64,000 bases of DNA from Ignavibacteriales bacterium. Its GTDB lineage: Bacteria > Bacteroidota > Ignavibacteria > UBA10030 > SZUA-254. Position 1 is the first letter of the stretch, and every line of letters begins with the position of its first letter. The stretch spans positions 159,337 through 223,336 of the forward strand of contig JACRMQ010000005.1 in the NCBI GenBank assembly GCA_016214905.1, written 5' to 3'. The notes beneath the pieces were generated by a model. It ran no database searches and was not told the origin of the DNA. It saw only the letters and a program-made list of their open reading frames with translations. A program made the translations under genes and the position numbers. Shown here one piece after another: positions 55,481-64,000 of this stretch.

Positions 55481-58400
55481 GTGTCGATAATCGATATTCT
55501 AAATAAGAAAATTGTAGTCATAGACGGCGCGATGGGAACTATGATTCAGCGCCGGAAACTCTCTGAGCAAGATTTCAGAGGTGACCGCTTTGCTTCGCAT
55601 CCGCATTCATTAAAAGGAAACAACGATCTTTTATCTTTAACGCAACCGAATGTTATTCAACAGATACATGAAGAATATTTAGCGGCGGGCGCCGATATAA
55701 TAGAAACGAATACTTTTAACGCCACCCCGATATCTCAGGCAGATTATCACACCGAAAACATCGCTTACGAAATGAACTTCGCGGCGGCGCAAATAGCGCG
55801 CAAAGCTGCCGATGATTTTACACTCAAAACTCCCCACCAACCGCGTTTCGTTGCCGGGGCAATTGGTCCGACGAACAAAACCTGTTCAATGTCGCCAAAA
55901 GTTGAAGATCCCGGCTATCGCGCTGTAAGTTTTGATGAAATGGTAAAGGCATACGGCACGCAAATCAACGGTTTATTAGATGGCGGTGTTGATTTAATTT
56001 TGATTGAAACAATATTCGACACCCTCAATGCGAAAGCAGCAATTTACGCTGTCGAAGAAATATTCAGCATAAAAACGAAACGCGTACCCCTGATGATATC
56101 CGGAACATTGATTGATGCCAGCAGGCGCACTCTTTCGGGGCAAACAATAGAAGCGTTTTTATCCTCGGTCTCGCACGCTGATCTTTTAAGCATAGGACTG
56201 AATTGTTCGTTAGGGGCGAGAGATATGCTTCCGATTATTCAATCGATAGCATCGTCGACACATTTATACGTCAGTGCGTATCCGAACGCCGGCTACCCGA
56301 ATCAATTCGGTGAATATGATCAGAAGCCCGAAGATATGGCAGCTCAGCTTCGCGAGTTTCTTGAACGCGGCATCGTGAATATTATCGGCGGTTGTTGCGG
56401 AACGACCCCGGAACATATTCGCGCTTTCGCTCGTGCAGCGGAGAACATCAAGCCAAGAAAGCTGCCGCCTAAAAAATCGGCAACTGTTGTGAGCGGACTG
56501 GATATTCTCGTCATCGATCGCGAAAAAAACTTTATTAACGTTGGAGAACGAACCAATGTAATGGGCTCAAAAAAATTCTCGCGTTTAATTCAAGAAGATA
56601 AATACGAAGAAGCTCTGAGCGTTGCGCGCGATCAGGTAGAAAACGGCGCGCAAATATTGGATGTCTGCATGGACGAAGCGATGATCGATGCCGAAAATGC
56701 AATGACAAAATTTTTAAATTTTCTCGCTTCGGATCCGGCTATCTCAAAAGTTCCGATTATGATCGATTCTTCGAAATGGTCTGTGATAGAAGCCGGCTTG
56801 AAATGCACACAGGGAAAATCGATAGTGAACTCGATTAGTTTAAAAGAAGGCGAGGAAATATTCAAACAACGCGCGGGAATGATTCTAAGGTTTGGAGCTG
56901 CAATCATAGTAATGGCTTTCGATGAACAGGGACAAGCAGCAACCTTCGAAAGAAAAATCGAAATCTGCAGCCGGGCATACCGCATATTGACTAAAGAAAT
57001 CGGGTTCAAACCCGAGGATATAATTTTTGATCCGAACATTCTTGCGATTGGAACAGGAATCGAAGAACACAACAACTACGCCCTCGATTACATACGGGCG
57101 GTAGAATGGATTAAGACAAATTTACCTTACGTGAAAGTCAGCGGCGGTGTAAGCAATCTCTCATTTGCCTTCCGTGGTAATGATGCTGTGCGTGAAGCTA
57201 TCCATTCTGTTTTTCTATACCACGCTTTTAAAGCGGGAATGGATATGGGAATAGTGAATCCGGCTCAACTCGTTTTATTCGATGAAATCAAACCGGATTT
57301 ATTGGAACGAGTGGAAGATGTAGTCCTCAACCGCAGACCTGACGCCACTGAACGCTTAATTGAATTTGCCCAAACTATCGGTCCAAGCCAAACTAAAAAA
57401 CAAAATACCGATGAATGGCGCCTTGCCGGTGTTGGTGAGCGACTATCGTACGCACTTGTTCACGGGATTACCGAATTTATCGACAAAGATATTGAAGAGG
57501 CTCGGAATTTTTACAATAAATCGATTAATATAATCGAAGGTCCGCTGATGAACGGTATGAATACGGTCGGCGATCTTTTTGCGACCGGTAAAATGTTTCT
57601 TCCGCAAGTGGTGAAGACCGCGCGAGTGATGAAAAAAGCTGTCGCCATCCTTACACCGTATATCAATCAGGAATCAGTCGATGGTAAAGTGAAACAATCT
57701 GCCGGCAAAATATTACTTGCAACCGTTAAAGGGGATGTTCACGATATAGGAAAAAACATTGTTGGTGTTGTTCTCGGCTGTAACAATTATGAAATAATCG
57801 ATATGGGTGTTATGGTTCCCACGGAAAAAATTTTGCATACCGCCCGTTCCGAAAATGTCGACATCATCGGGTTAAGCGGATTGATTACTCCCTCGCTTGA
57901 TGAGATGGTGAGCGTAGCGGCAGAAATGCAAAGACAGAATTTTACTATTCCACTTCTCATTGGTGGAGCTACAACTTCCGAAATCCACACGGCTGTTAAG
58001 ATTGCACCCGCATATAATCAACCTGTAATTCATGTAAAAGATGCGTCGAAGAGTGTTCCGGTAGTTTCCAGACTTCTATCGAAAGATGGAAAAGAATCGT
58101 TCATCGATCAAATTGCAAATGATTACGAGCGTATCCGCCAAGTACATTTATCACGCGGTACATCCGGAAACTTTGTTACTCTGGAAGAGGCGCGCAGAAA
58201 TAAGTTCGCCATCGATTTGAAAAATGCAAATATCACGAAGCCCAATTTTATCGGAGTCAAAATATTTTCTGATTATGATCTTGAATCAATTTCTAAATAT
58301 ATCGATTGGACATTTTTCTTCCATGCATGGAAATTAAACGGCAAATATCCTCAAATTTTCGATGATCCCGTAAAAGGTTTTGAAGCTAAGAAATTATTTA

Positions 58401-59149
58401 CCGACGGGCAGTCGCTCCTAAAACAAATCATCAACAAAAAAATGCTGACGGCAAAAGCAGTGGCAGGTATTTTCCCGGCCAATTCAATCGGGGATGATAT
58501 TGAACTGTACAAAGAAAATGGGAAAGAACCGCTCGCTACACTACATTTTCTACGCAGTCAGCAAAAAAAGAAACCTGGCGAACCTAATCTCTGCAATACA
58601 GATTTTGTTGCTCCAAAAGGATCAGGCATCACCGACTATATCGGTGGATTTGCAGTCACCGCAGGTTTGAATATTGAAAAATGGATCGCGGAATTTGAGA
58701 ATAACCATGACGATTATAACTCGATCATGTTAAAAATTCTAGCCGACCGGCTGGCAGAAGCATTTGCCGAATTGCTGCACGAAAAAATACGGAAAGAGCT
58801 TTGGGGATATTCATCTGAAGAAAATCTAAGCTTGCCGTCAATGTTAAAAGAAGAGTATCGCGGAATCAGACCGGCAATCGGCTACCCCTCTGTTCCGGAT
58901 CATTCTGAAAAGAAAATATTATTCGACCTTCTGAACACCGCCGAAAACACATCGATAACACTTACTGAAAATTATGCTATGAGCCCTGCAGCTTCTGTTT
59001 GCGGATTATATTTCGCACATCCACAAGCCCGCTATTTCGCGCTTCAGAAAATATTGCCGGATCAAGTCGAGGATTATGCAAAGCGTAAAAGAATGTCGGT
59101 TTCTGAAGCTGAGGCGTGGTTGTCGACAATCATCTTAAACAAACCGTAG
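55481..59149 (+). CDS. metH: Cobalamin-dependent methionine synthase
   Basis: 1222 residues from a GTG at 55481, close to E. coli MetH (~1227). Four modules: homocysteine-binding with [20 protein letters not shown] and zinc Cys pair in [11 protein letters not shown] (near 302); methyl-THF-binding pterin domain ([19 protein letters not shown]); cobalamin cap and B12 domain with [17 protein letters not shown] (near 751; DxHxxG ligand His); and the C-terminal AdoMet reactivation domain (about 900-1222; [17 protein letters not shown]). With metF it makes a methionine operon. Requires B12; no B12 riboswitch was seen upstream. It is convergent with the NagB-fusion gene, 9 bases apart. Confidence 0.97.
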   Translation: MSIIDILNKKIVVIDGAMGTMIQRRKLSEQDFRGDRFASHPHSLKGNNDLLSLTQPNVIQQIHEEYLAAGADIIETNTFNATPISQADYHTENIAYEMNFAAAQIARKAADDFTLKTPHQPRFVAGAIGPTNKTCSMSPKVEDPGYRAVSFDEMVKAYGTQINGLLDGGVDLILIETIFDTLNAKAAIYAVEEIFSIKTKRVPLMISGTLIDASRRTLSGQTIEAFLSSVSHADLLSIGLNCSLGARDMLPIIQSIASSTHLYVSAYPNAGYPNQFGEYDQKPEDMAAQLREFLERGIVNIIGGCCGTTPEHIRAFARAAENIKPRKLPPKKSATVVSGLDILVIDREKNFINVGERTNVMGSKKFSRLIQEDKYEEALSVARDQVENGAQILDVCMDEAMIDAENAMTKFLNFLASDPAISKVPIMIDSSKWSVIEAGLKCTQGKSIVNSISLKEGEEIFKQRAGMILRFGAAIIVMAFDEQGQAATFERKIEICSRAYRILTKEIGFKPEDIIFDPNILAIGTGIEEHNNYALDYIRAVEWIKTNLPYVKVSGGVSNLSFAFRGNDAVREAIHSVFLYHAFKAGMDMGIVNPAQLVLFDEIKPDLLERVEDVVLNRRPDATERLIEFAQTIGPSQTKKQNTDEWRLAGVGERLSYALVHGITEFIDKDIEEARNFYNKSINIIEGPLMNGMNTVGDLFATGKMFLPQVVKTARVMKKAVAILTPYINQESVDGKVKQSAGKILLATVKGDVHDIGKNIVGVVLGCNNYEIIDMGVMVPTEKILHTARSENVDIIGLSGLITPSLDEMVSVAAEMQRQNFTIPLLIGGATTSEIHTAVKIAPAYNQPVIHVKDASKSVPVVSRLLSKDGKESFIDQIANDYERIRQVHLSRGTSGNFVTLEEARRNKFAIDLKNANITKPNFIGVKIFSDYDLESISKYIDWTFFFHAWKLNGKYPQIFDDPVKGFEAKKLFTDGQSLLKQIINKKMLTAKAVAGIFPANSIGDDIELYKENGKEPLATLHFLRSQQKKKPGEPNLCNTDFVAPKGSGITDYIGGFAVTAGLNIEKWIAEFENNHDDYNSIMLKILADRLAEAFAELLHEKIRKELWGYSSEENLSLPSMLKEEYRGIRPAIGYPSVPDHSEKKILFDLLNTAENTSITLTENYAMSPAASVCGLYFAHPQARYFALQKILPDQVEDYAKRKRMSVSEAEAWLSTIILNKP

Positions 59150-59158
59150 CCGTTTTTT

Positions 59159-61522
59159 TCATTCAATCGTTTCGCCTTCGGTTTTTATCTTTAACTCACG
59201 GACTATTTTATAGAAATCAGAAAGTTTCATTTCTTTTAAGAAGATCATACCTCTTGCCGCTCTTAAACGAGGATGTGAATTTTTCAGAAAGTAATCTTTA
59301 CCGAGACACGTTTTAACATCTGAATATTGCTTCACCTGAATTTTTTGAGCAAGCTCGGAGAATGGTCCGTCATGATCATAACTGGGGAATGATGCGGCGC
59401 GTTGAGATCCGAAACAATTCATGAACGCGGTATGCAGAAGCGAGAGCGAGTTGAGTGAAACGGGAATTATCAAATCGGCTTCTGCCTGATCGAAACGGTA
59501 CCACACATTCCTGTAACCCCATACTTTAATATGAGAATCTCCGGTTTCTTTTTCATACATATTAAGCGCAGATGCCACCGCTTGCAGCGCCTTGTAATGT
59601 GTATCCGGCCCGCTGCCTTCAGGATCGAACGCCACTGATACAATATCGGGTTTTATTTTCTTTATCAAATTGTAGATCGGAATAACGTCACGGTTAATCT
59701 CTGGTTCCCTCGCGAAAATATCGCCTGTGTAAAAACCGAGTCGAAGCGGAAAGATCGACGAAGTTTCTATTCCGAAATATGCCCAGAGTGATTCAACTTC
59801 CCACTCCCGCAATGTTCCCTTTAAGGTTTGAATATCGATCGGATCTTTTGCGCCCGGATACTGAGTGTTAAAATAATCATGAAGTTCTTTGATGCGCTGC
59901 TTAATTTTCTCCAGATCATGAACAAGATAAATATCGAACATATTTCTTAACAACCTGCAAGCTTCCGCGTTGTCTCTTTTTTCCGGATTGTTTGCCGCCA
60001 CGCCATCCAAGAACATGTATACATCTGCCTGACGGTTTGAATGATTTTCACTTTCAAAATATCCTTCGTTAAACAACAAAGTGAAAGATTCTGAATTAAG
60101 AAACTTCTCGAGCTTCATTAAGACCGACAACACATAAGCATTTGTAACGGAAGTAAATCCGGAAGTCAGGTTCGCGAAGTAATGCAAATTGCTCGCATCG
60201 CGCACAAGATGATAGATGTGTGCAAGATACGAAAGCATGATATCGTCATGATGCGGTTCGGTATGGAGAAATGTTGTGCCCGAAACGTGCATTAAGCCGC
60301 GGTCAAGCTTCTGAATTATATTTTGGCGAGCCACATCGGTAAGCAAAACATGATCGACCCTGCTCGACTTCAACAGCACCGATCCGAACCGATCATCTGT
60401 GAAATCTTTTATATTCAGTTCTTGCAACGATTTATTTTTTGACAATGCAAGAGATATAACGATTCTATCAGATTCTTCTTCGCTAAAACGTTTAATCTTA
60501 CTAATATCTTCATACTGTCGTTCTATCAGGCACGCCGATGCACCTCTTGTCAGATAGAATCGTGAATTCGGAATATCTTGAAGAACTGATGCCGGATATT
60601 GCGGATTTCTCTTTTCCTGAATTGCGTGGGCAACTACTTCCGCCTTCGCCTCACCGGCAGCCATAATGATTGCGGTTACTGTTGGATTGTAAGTGATCGT
60701 AGCAAGACCGATTGTAATCACGAGACGATTTCTTGAGATTTCAATACCACCAAGGTCAGTTGCGGTGGCGGCTTGTGTTTCATAATTCGTTGCCGTTAAA
60801 CGAGTTACGGAGTGAATACTCGATCCGCGGACATTGAACGCAATATGTCCATCAGGACCAATACCTCCGAGGAAGAAACCGATGCCGCCAAGCTCACGAA
60901 TCTTTGTCTCGTACTCCATGCAATATTCATCGATGCGATTGATGACATCGCGCTGGATTCTTTCTAATTCAGTGGTGGTTTTTCGTACGCGTAGTGTGAG
61001 ATCGACAATGTTATTGGGGAAAATCTCTCCCATCGTTTTTCCGTGTGGTATACCGAGTGAAGTTGAATCGATCAGAAGAGCGTTTTCTTTCGACAAGCCA
61101 AATCCCACGATATAAAATTCATTTATGTAATAATAAAAGCTGTTGTTTTGGTTGGAATTCATCGGATAAAATTCATCGATCTGTATGAATGTCAGATCCT
61201 TCATCTCCGGTCGAGCCGACCGATTCATGTCATAGGTCTCAAGGATCGATTGAATTTCATTTGTGTCCCATTGCGAAAGAATTCTTTGTACCCACTTAAT
61301 GAAATATTCGGGAGTTTTTCCCGTTGGCAAGGCGATAACGCCTCCCTGATTTTTTTGCACCCATTCAATAAATCTGAAAGCGGTAAATTTACCGAGCAGG
61401 GGATAATTATCTATCTCTATAACTTTTATTTTCTCGGTAGGGGAATAAAGAGCTTTGTGCTTGCCTCGATTTATTTCACACTCTTCAACTTTTGATGATG
61501 GATCGTATATCTTTGTTTTCAT
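59159..61522 (-). CDS. NagB-like domain fused to PIG-L deacetylase
   Basis: 787 residues. N-terminal ~370 residues are glucosamine-6-phosphate isomerase/deaminase-like: ALPTGKTPEY, IQIDEFYPM (catalytic Asp near 116) and GGIGPDGHIAFN (near 218). The next position is Val-Arg-Gly-Ser (FNVRGSS) where NagB has FNEPGSS, so the catalytic-relay Glu is missing. C-terminal ~350 residues are a PIG-L/LmbE-type zinc deacetylase with EPHHDDIMLSYLAH near 422 (family PHPDD) and FDPEGSGPDTHYKAL. Thus a one-chain enzyme for N-acetylated/amino sugar phosphate breakdown or sensing. It ends the SSS symporter-GH130-NagB gene run. Function of each half is inferred. Confidence 0.85.
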   Translation of the reverse strand: MKTKIYDPSSKVEECEINRGKHKALYSPTEKIKVIEIDNYPLLGKFTAFRFIEWVQKNQGGVIALPTGKTPEYFIKWVQRILSQWDTNEIQSILETYDMNRSARPEMKDLTFIQIDEFYPMNSNQNNSFYYYINEFYIVGFGLSKENALLIDSTSLGIPHGKTMGEIFPNNIVDLTLRVRKTTTELERIQRDVINRIDEYCMEYETKIRELGGIGFFLGGIGPDGHIAFNVRGSSIHSVTRLTATNYETQAATATDLGGIEISRNRLVITIGLATITYNPTVTAIIMAAGEAKAEVVAHAIQEKRNPQYPASVLQDIPNSRFYLTRGASACLIERQYEDISKIKRFSEEESDRIVISLALSKNKSLQELNIKDFTDDRFGSVLLKSSRVDHVLLTDVARQNIIQKLDRGLMHVSGTTFLHTEPHHDDIMLSYLAHIYHLVRDASNLHYFANLTSGFTSVTNAYVLSVLMKLEKFLNSESFTLLFNEGYFESENHSNRQADVYMFLDGVAANNPEKRDNAEACRLLRNMFDIYLVHDLEKIKQRIKELHDYFNTQYPGAKDPIDIQTLKGTLREWEVESLWAYFGIETSSIFPLRLGFYTGDIFAREPEINRDVIPIYNLIKKIKPDIVSVAFDPEGSGPDTHYKALQAVASALNMYEKETGDSHIKVWGYRNVWYRFDQAEADLIIPVSLNSLSLLHTAFMNCFGSQRAASFPSYDHDGPFSELAQKIQVKQYSDVKTCLGKDYFLKNSHPRLRAARGMIFLKEMKLSDFYKIVRELKIKTEGETIE

Positions 61523-61567
61523 TTTGTTTCAAAAATGTTAAATGATTTCACCCTCTGCCAATTTATA

Positions 61568-62563
61568 TCATAATATTTCAACTTCTTCAGTTGCACCAAG
61601 CAGATTTTGAATTGTAGTTGTTGCCAAACCAACAACAGTATCGGCGGCACCGTAATAAATTTTAATTTCACTTTCGGGAAGAGCAAAACCTTCGTTGTCA
61701 TATTTTTCTATTATCATGCCCGAAGGAAAAACAACATTGGGGACCTGACCGACAAGCTCATAAATTTCACGCGGTTCTAAAATGTTCCCACGGCTTCTAC
61801 CCACAACTTTCGATGGATCATTGAGATCGAGAAGAATTACGCCAGCTTGATAAATATTAGTGCTTTGAAAATGAGTCGCGACTCCGTGATAAATATGAAG
61901 CCAACCTTTTCGGGTTTTCACGGGCGGTGGGCCTGAACCGATAAATTCATCCCAGTAATGAAATCTTCCTGTAATAAGCGGCGCTTTCGGAATCCATCTC
62001 AGAAGATCGTCAGATTGAGAAAGCCAAATAGTATTTCCCGATACCGGTCCTCCTTCTTTTTGAACACGGTTCGGTCTGTCCATTCTTAAATATTTACCGT
62101 TTATTTTCTCCGGGAAAAGTACACCGTTCCGATTGTCTTCATCTGATACAATACTAAGAAATTCAAAAGTTTCGAAGTCTGATGTAACCGCAAGTCCGAG
62201 CTTACAAATTCCTTCCATATCCATCGCGAACATTACGCAATATTTTCCATCAAGTTTTGTTATGCGTGCATCGTAGATATGGTAGATTTTATCTTTGATT
62301 TTTTCGATGCCTTTAAATTTTATGACTTCTTTTCGAACCGCGAAAGTAATTCCATCAAAACTTTCAGCTAAGACAAAAAAAGTCTCGCGCGAGCGAGCTT
62401 GAACCCTTAGAATGAGAATATACTTGTCGTTAAATTTTATCGCACCCGGATTGAATACCGATGTGGCATCTGTAAGATGTGGTGGAATGTTAGGGATATC
62501 TTTTCGTGCAAGAATTGGATTTTTAGGATAACGCTGCATAGAATTTGTTCCTTCAATATTCAT
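61568..62563 (-). CDS. GH130 beta-mannoside phosphorylase-family protein
   Basis: 331 residues from the ATG at 62563, with CGGAG 7 bases upstream; the open frame extends 19 codons further but into a repeat. Five-bladed beta-propeller family GH130: starts RYPKNPILARKDIP, then VFNPGAIKFNDKYILILR, YDARITKLDGKYCVMFAMD, MDRPNR, GSGPPPVKTRKGWLHIYHG. These enzymes phosphorolyse beta-1,2- or beta-1,4-mannosides to mannose-1-phosphate. Located between a symporter gene and the NagB fusion, 45 bases from the latter. Confidence 0.88.
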   Translation of the reverse strand: MNIEGTNSMQRYPKNPILARKDIPNIPPHLTDATSVFNPGAIKFNDKYILILRVQARSRETFFVLAESFDGITFAVRKEVIKFKGIEKIKDKIYHIYDARITKLDGKYCVMFAMDMEGICKLGLAVTSDFETFEFLSIVSDEDNRNGVLFPEKINGKYLRMDRPNRVQKEGGPVSGNTIWLSQSDDLLRWIPKAPLITGRFHYWDEFIGSGPPPVKTRKGWLHIYHGVATHFQSTNIYQAGVILLDLNDPSKVVGRSRGNILEPREIYELVGQVPNVVFPSGMIIEKYDNEGFALPESEIKIYYGAADTVVGLATTTIQNLLGATEEVEIL

Positions 62564-62659
62564 TTTTGTCTCCGTGATACTTTGTGCAACCTTCGTGTTG
62601 CTTCGTGTAATTTCTTTCACGAAGAATCACGGAGAAGTCACAAAGGACACGAATTTGTT
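62564..62659. repeat. CACGAAG-type dispersed repeat
   Basis: The short gap between the symporter and GH130 genes holds CTTCGTGTTGCTTCGTG (62591-62607) and CACGAAGAATCACGGAGAAG (62619-62638), which can pair. It belongs to the same repeat type as 50730-50777. Confidence 0.6.
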
Positions 62660-64000
62660 TTATTTATCATCAACAACATATCCCGAATCTGCATGATCTC
62701 GCTTAATAGTTTTCAATGCGACAATCATTTCTTTCAAATTTATAACACCGCCTATCGTAAACCAAATTATAACAATTATAGAGACAATCAGATAAATCCA
62801 GATGTATATTTCCCAAAAATTCATCCAGGCAGAATTCGAGACATCATTCGTTAAACTGTAAATTGTTCCGACGATAAACACAAGAACCCAGAGAAATGTC
62901 CAAACATAAGTTGCGATATATATCAACTTATCGCCTTTGGTAAATTCTTTAGTCATTCCCAGAACTCTCCAGCCCTTGAGTGGTTCTGTTTTAAGATTCG
63001 TTTCTTCAACTGCGTATTGCCCGCGATTTAGCATTCGATCCATATCGAACGATTGCTTATTTCCGGCAAGCGAAACAAGAATATAAACAATGCTGGAACC
63101 CAACATCGCCAATCCCCAGAACATCTGTCCGTTAATTGGGAAGTCAGGTATAAGTTGTTGAACGATAATTCCACCGACTGCAACCGACGAACCGGTGATC
63201 ATTGCCGACCATGCCGCCATTGTTGTGCCGCGCTTCCAATAAAGCCCGCCGATAATAACCGCACCTGAACCTCCGACAAAAATTGATCCGGTTATTGCCA
63301 TGAATAGAAAAATATATTCGCTCTGTTGGAATATCAAACTGAAAAAGAAAATAAAAATGCCGACACCCAGAATCGAAAGTTTAAGATATTTCATATGCTT
63401 TTCCGGTTCGAATGGCTTCTGTCTTATCGGCATTATAAAATCTTGAATGAAAATCGATCCCCACGAATGGAGATATGAATTATGACATGCAATTGCCGCT
63501 GCGAGCATTATCGCCGCAAATGCACCCATCAATCCGACAGGTAGCAATTTGGTTAAAACAAGCGGCACTTTTACCTGACTTTGAATTGTCTCTGAACCTA
63601 TTCCGTTCAGCGCCGGTTGAATAGAGTCAATAATTATTTTAAAATCAACATGATGAAAAACTGTATATGCGACAACAGGAACGAAAACAAGAAACAATCC
63701 CCACTGCGGAATGAGCCGCCAGTTTGTAAGGACATCAGCCATCTTCGCTTCGTGAGCGCTCTTTGCAGATACATTGAATGCTTGATTTCCCTGCCACGAA
63801 AGTTTTGTGTAGATAAGCCCCAGCATACCAATGAAGAAATACCAGAAATTAAAATCTTTTACATTACTAGATTTGAATGGATTAATCAGCGAGGCATCGG
63901 GCGGTGTACTTGTCATTGCATCTGAGATCTGGGTCCAATTTACCTGCATCATCAACGCAATTACAATCAGCACGAAGACAATATTGACAAATACACCCTG
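62660..64000 (-). CDS. Sodium/solute symporter (SSS family), C-terminal part
   Basis: The frame stays open to the right edge, so the N-terminus is outside the window; about 446 residues are visible. At least nine membrane helices, with SSS features such as AAIMLAAAIACHNSYLHSWG, FLFMAITGSIFVGGSGAVIIGGLYWKR (given as the motif region near 63250-63320) and a cytoplasmic loop after helix ten. Substrate is not determinable; with the downstream GH130 and NagB-like genes a sugar or amino-sugar derivative is likely. Confidence 0.9.
   Translation of the reverse strand, partial: QGVFVNIVFVLIVIALMMQVNWTQISDAMTSTPPDASLINPFKSSNVKDFNFWYFFIGMLGLIYTKLSWQGNQAFNVSAKSAHEAKMADVLTNWRLIPQWGLFLVFVPVVAYTVFHHVDFKIIIDSIQPALNGIGSETIQSQVKVPLVLTKLLPVGLMGAFAAIMLAAAIACHNSYLHSWGSIFIQDFIMPIRQKPFEPEKHMKYLKLSILGVGIFIFFFSLIFQQSEYIFLFMAITGSIFVGGSGAVIIGGLYWKRGTTMAAWSAMITGSSVAVGGIIVQQLIPDFPINGQMFWGLAMLGSSIVYILVSLAGNKQSFDMDRMLNRGQYAVEETNLKTEPLKGWRVLGMTKEFTKGDKLIYIATYVWTFLWVLVFIVGTIYSLTNDVSNSAWMNFWEIYIWIYLIVSIIVIIWFTIGGVINLKEMIVALKTIKRDHADSGYVVDDK

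Overview
The window is a 64 kb piece of a chromosome from a moderately AT-rich Gram-negative bacterium. Gene content suggests the Bacteroidota/Chlorobiota (FCB) group, probably an Ignavibacteria-like lineage. The clues are an OprO/P-type porin, a CarboxypepD_reg/plug/von Willebrand A protein, DUF6588 and toast-rack proteins, a NagB-PIG-L fusion next to a GH130 phosphorylase, and a reduced type IV pilus locus with very short, atypical prepilin leaders. The taxonomic call is inference; there is no rRNA, tRNA or CRISPR array in the window.

Layout. 1-9767 (minus): type IV pilus locus with two pilin paralogues, PilC, PilB, three minor-pilin-like proteins, PilT, a fused PilM-PilN and the first codons of a PilO-like gene. 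9996-11378 (minus): dihydropyrimidinase. 11539-14725 (plus): MurA and a GT-C/TPR membrane protein. 14825-18985 (plus): an AT-rich three-gene unit made of a divergent enolase, an unknown 123-residue protein and a trypsin-NACHT-HEAT protein. It is followed at 19015-19101 by the last 28 codons of a different enolase. 19190-22664 (plus): porin, phosphohexomutase, a four-helix-bundle ORF bounded by inverted repeats, and a TlpA-like thioredoxin. 22665-23520: intergenic DNA with a 12-copy 21-bp tandem array. 23521-25331: DUF262 + HEPN pair, a likely second defence module. 26286-33549: glycogen operon (ATP-grasp, GH13, GlgC, GlgA). 33678-36895: ECF sigma factor and an anti-sigma/CarboxypepD/plug/vWA fusion. 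37180-45648: GT-C/TPR protein, deoxynucleoside kinase, S41 protease and Tmk (minus), second ECF sigma with a toast-rack protein, two exported proteins. 45675-50630 (minus): GDPD, Adk, M1 aminopeptidase, RlmN. 50927-54246: small accessory genes and an OmpA-domain protein. 54519-59149: MetF and MetH. 59159-64000 (minus): NagB-PIG-L fusion, GH130 phosphorylase and a truncated sodium/solute symporter.

The most striking observation is at the enolase locus. A complete but unusual enolase (SNRSAET where the family has SHRSGET) is transcribed with an NLR-like trypsin-NACHT-HEAT protein, and the tail of a more canonical enolase survives just downstream. The simplest reading is that a defence cassette carrying its own enolase replaced the resident gene by recombination at eno, leaving a 3' scar. 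The other accessory loci (HEPN pair, IVS-like four-helix-bundle cassette, 21-bp array, several REP-like palindrome families) cluster between 19 and 26 kb, so 14.8-26.3 kb behaves as an accessory region between housekeeping genes.
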